From positions 1 to 64,000 of the forward strand of contig NZ_JAODBG010000119.1 in the NCBI RefSeq assembly GCF_025463825.1: 64,000 bases of DNA, given 5' to 3'. Source of the stretch: Cryobacterium sp. GTDB lineage: Bacteria; Actinomycetota; Actinomycetes; Actinomycetales; Microbacteriaceae. Shown in pieces: positions 62,408 through 64,000 of this stretch. The stretch's first letter is position 1, and each line of letters starts with the position of its first letter. The notes beneath the pieces are model-generated. The model searched no databases. It had not been told where the DNA came from and saw nothing but the letters and a program-made list of their open reading frames with translations. The position numbers and the translations under genes were made by a program.

Positions 62408-62917
62408 TCATGCGGCGCTCTGCGCGGCCGGCGCGAGGAACTCGTCCCACTGCGGCAGCGGCCGCTCCACCCCGCTCAGGGTCCACGTCGTACCCTGCGG
62501 CATCCGCGGGTTGAAGTGCATGGCCCAGCCCATTTCCGCGGGGGTGCGGTCGCTTTTGAGGTTGTTGCAGCGCAGGCAGCAGGCGACCAGGTTGTCCCAG
62601 GTGTCGCGGCCGCCGCGGGACCGCGGCTGCACGTGGTCGATGGTGCTGGCGGATTTGCCGCAGTAGCAGCAGCGGTGCTCGTCGCGCCGCAGCACCCCGC
62701 GCCGGCTGACCGGCACCGACCGGGAGCGCGGCAGGCGCACGTACCGGGTGAGCAGGATGACGCTGGGCCGCTCCCACGGCCCGGTGGCCGCCCACACCGG
62801 GTGGCCTTGGTCTGCCTGGATGATGGTTGCCTTCTGATTCATGACGAGCACGAGTGCACGCTTGAACGAAACGACCGCAAGGGGTTCATACCCTGCGTTG
62901 AGGACCAGTGTGCGCAT
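62408..62917 (-). CDS. HNH endonuclease
   Basis: A 169-aa actinobacterial HNH nuclease: MRTLVLNAGYEPLAVVSFKRA, two Zn-binding pairs (CCYCGKSASTIDHVQPRSRGG with catalytic His in DHV; CLRCNNLKS) and a short C-terminus. The start is ATG 62917 with a gggag site; the track adds 27 residues. A leader with a terminator lies upstream. The family is widespread in actinobacteria, role unclear. Confidence 0.88.
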   Translation of the reverse strand: MRTLVLNAGYEPLAVVSFKRALVLVMNQKATIIQADQGHPVWAATGPWERPSVILLTRYVRLPRSRSVPVSRRGVLRRDEHRCCYCGKSASTIDHVQPRSRGGRDTWDNLVACCLRCNNLKSDRTPAEMGWAMHFNPRMPQGTTWTLSGVERPLPQWDEFLAPAAQSAA

Positions 62918-62999
62918 GCGCTCCCTTTCGAAAAAGGCTGGACGGCTTCCAGCCATTCGAACTGCTGCCTGATGTCGACGGGGAGGAGGGGCAGGCAAA

Positions 63000-63033
63000 C
63001 AAAAAGGGGCGTCGTCATCATGACAACGCCCCT
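63000..63033 (-). terminator. Terminator within the HNH leader
   Basis: On the minus strand GGGGCGTTGTCAT pairs with ATGACGACGCCCC (one wobble) followed by TTTTT, a strong factor-independent terminator. It lies about 90 bp upstream of the HNH start and inside an upstream reading frame (63135 downward). Confidence 0.75.
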
Positions 63034-63180
63034 CGGGCCACAGAGCTCGAAGCCCCCCCGATAGATTTGACTGCTGTGCCGCAACACAAAGCGTCCGCGC
63101 ACATCCATGGTGTGGATCGTGCGTAGCTTGCGCATCGGCTCTCCTGTAATCCCGCAGAACATCAGGGGATCAGGTTAACT

Positions 63181-63219
63181 CACAAATGGTGCGCCGCGAA
63201 ACGTGGCGCACCATTTGTG
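63181..63219. terminator. 15-bp perfect inverted repeat after NlpC/P60 gene
   Basis: CACAAATGGTGCGCC (63181-63195) is perfectly inverted as GGCGCACCATTTGTG (63205-63219). It lies 56 bp past the stop of the NlpC/P60 gene on the minus strand; there is no T tract. Confidence 0.55.
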
Positions 63220-63274
63220 CTAGGCGTTACCCAGTGTTAACCGGCCAGGACCGACAAGCGGCTGCCGCCGGGCG

Positions 63275-64000
63275 TCAGATGCCCAGGCGCACGATGAAGT
63301 AGTCGCTGGTCCAGAGCGGCTGAACGCGCACGGCGGCTCCTTCATACGGGGCGTGCAAAATGTTGCCGTTGCCGGCATAGAACCCGTCGTGCCCGTCCAT
63401 AATCACCAGGTCGCCCGGCTGGGCGTCGGCCAGCGCGATACGGGTGCCGGCGGCACCCTGCCCGGTGGAGGAGTGCGGCAACGAGATGCCGAACTGGGCG
63501 TACACGTACATGACGAAGCCCGAGCAGTCGAAGCCGGCCGGAGTGGCGCCGCCGTACACGTACGGCACACCCTGGTACTGCAGGGCGACGTTGTACACCG
63601 AGGCGAGGTGGAAGCTGGGGTAGGTGGGGCTGGCGGCGAACTCGGCCGCGGACGGTCCGGAGTAGGAAGCAGCGTAGCTGGTCATCGATGCGGCGGCAGC
63701 GACCCGGGTGGCTTCCGCAGCTTCCGCGGCTTCCGCAGCTTCCGCGGCGTCGATGTCGGCCTGCGGGGTGGACGAGAAGCCGTCTTCGGCCACAGTGACG
63801 GTGGCGGCCGCGTTGTCCACGGCCACGTTCTGGGCGCCCGCCTTGGTCAATTCGGTGGCATCGGTGGCGGCGAAGGTCGATTCGGTGTCCGAGGGCGCGA
63901 ACGCGTACGCGGGCAGGGCCATCGTCGCGACGAGCCCGGTCGCGAGGGTCATCATCACCATGCTGCCGACCTGGCCGCGTCGGGCCGCGCGTTTGACCGG
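63275..64000 (-). CDS. NlpC/P60 (C40) endopeptidase, partial at N-terminus
   Basis: The frame is open to the window edge, so the N-terminus is missing (the track starts at an internal ATG, 63961). It has a membrane segment ending ALPAYAFAP, an Ala/Glu linker (FSSTPQADIDAAEAAEAAEA) and a C40 domain with catalytic Cys in FDCSGFVMYVYAQFGI and His in GHDGFYAGNGNIL. It would cleave peptide stems of peptidoglycan at the outer surface. Homologous anchor and linker to the CHAP protein. Confidence 0.88.
   Translation of the reverse strand, partial: PVKRAARRGQVGSMVMMTLATGLVATMALPAYAFAPSDTESTFAATDATELTKAGAQNVAVDNAAATVTVAEDGFSSTPQADIDAAEAAEAAEAAEATRVAAAASMTSYAASYSGPSAAEFAASPTYPSFHLASVYNVALQYQGVPYVYGGATPAGFDCSGFVMYVYAQFGISLPHSSTGQGAAGTRIALADAQPGDLVIMDGHDGFYAGNGNILHAPYEGAAVRVQPLWTSDYFIVRLGI
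63711..63746. repeat. 9-bp tandem repeat, four units
   Basis: GCTTCCGCA and GCTTCCGCG alternate four times in the NlpC/P60 linker and encode AEA repeats. Copy-number slippage would shift the linker by three residues at a time without a frameshift. Confidence 0.7.

Noticed and set aside
63710-63750. CRISPR-like direct repeats
   Set aside because: Nine-base units without spacers that encode an Ala/Glu linker; no cas genes are present.

Overview
This is a 64-kb chromosomal segment of a high-GC actinobacterium, most likely from Microbacteriaceae (Cryobacterium/Leifsonia-like). The evidence is the GC-rich coding bias on both strands, the frequent in-frame 'ggatgc' string, a DtxR/IdeR-type iron box, a galU-rimJ-SepX-like cluster, the FmdB-MscL pair and many leaderless-type promoters. 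I see no prophage, integrase, transposase, CRISPR array or rRNA operon. Genus assignment is inference only.

Layout. 1-9.3 kb: 3' part of a DUF255 thioredoxin-domain protein, a membrane J-domain protein, PnuC, an FMN reductase, an aldo/keto reductase, the large DEAH helicase HrpA, and a divergent MarR/DoxX pair. 9.3-12.1 kb: a polar amino-acid ABC importer (ATPase, permease, lipoprotein). 12.3-16.5 kb: a ferric-siderophore ABC importer (two permeases, ATPase, lipoprotein) with two DtxR/IdeR-type boxes. 16.6-29.2 kb: mostly housekeeping or accessory metabolism (PhzF, sulfurtransferase, MFS, serine hydrolase, two more aldo/keto reductases, GNAT, alpha/beta hydrolase, CsbD, DUF4349 lipoprotein, acyl-CoA dehydrogenase, ThrE-type exporter, small basic protein). 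29.2-32.7 kb: a baeRF-like protein, a zinc-ribbon/VSR-like nuclease, a DUF6194 protein, an ankyrin protein and tRNA-Ala(CGC). 32.7-37 kb: SepX/GLPR-like protein, RimJ, GalU, 5-formyl-THF cyclo-ligase, FmdB and MscL. 37.3-43.2 kb: a 1251-residue superfamily-I helicase-like protein with apparently degenerate ATPase motifs, overlapped by a 79-aa gene, then CorA and a membrane protein. 43.4-49.7 kb: a phosphopantetheinyl transferase, an M1 metallopeptidase and a Pls/PosA-type peptide synthetase. 49.9-54.7 kb: an EamA transporter and a MocR regulator with overlapping start codons, then hypothetical proteins. 54.8-58.5 kb: coiled-coil protein, frameshifted HerA-like DUF853 ATPase, N-terminally truncated HtrA-like protease. 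58.5-64 kb: DUF2277, small ORFs, an oxidoreductase, a methyltransferase, tRNA-Arg(CCT), a CHAP hydrolase, an HNH nuclease behind a terminator-bearing leader, and a partial NlpC/P60 hydrolase.

How genes work together. The iron importer and the amino-acid importer are two self-contained uptake systems. The PPTase probably activates the carrier domain of the Pls/PosA synthetase, whose downstream neighbour is a zinc aminopeptidase. The MocR regulator probably controls the transporter with which it shares an operator. The two secreted peptidoglycan hydrolases near the right edge share an N-terminal anchor design.

The least expected signals are non-coding. A 66-bp element occurs three times downstream of genes. 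A family of GTTGCC/GGCAAC palindromes sits in several intergenic gaps. About fifteen genes carry a TANNNT-like hexamer 5 to 8 nt before the start codon, which is the leaderless-mRNA signature.
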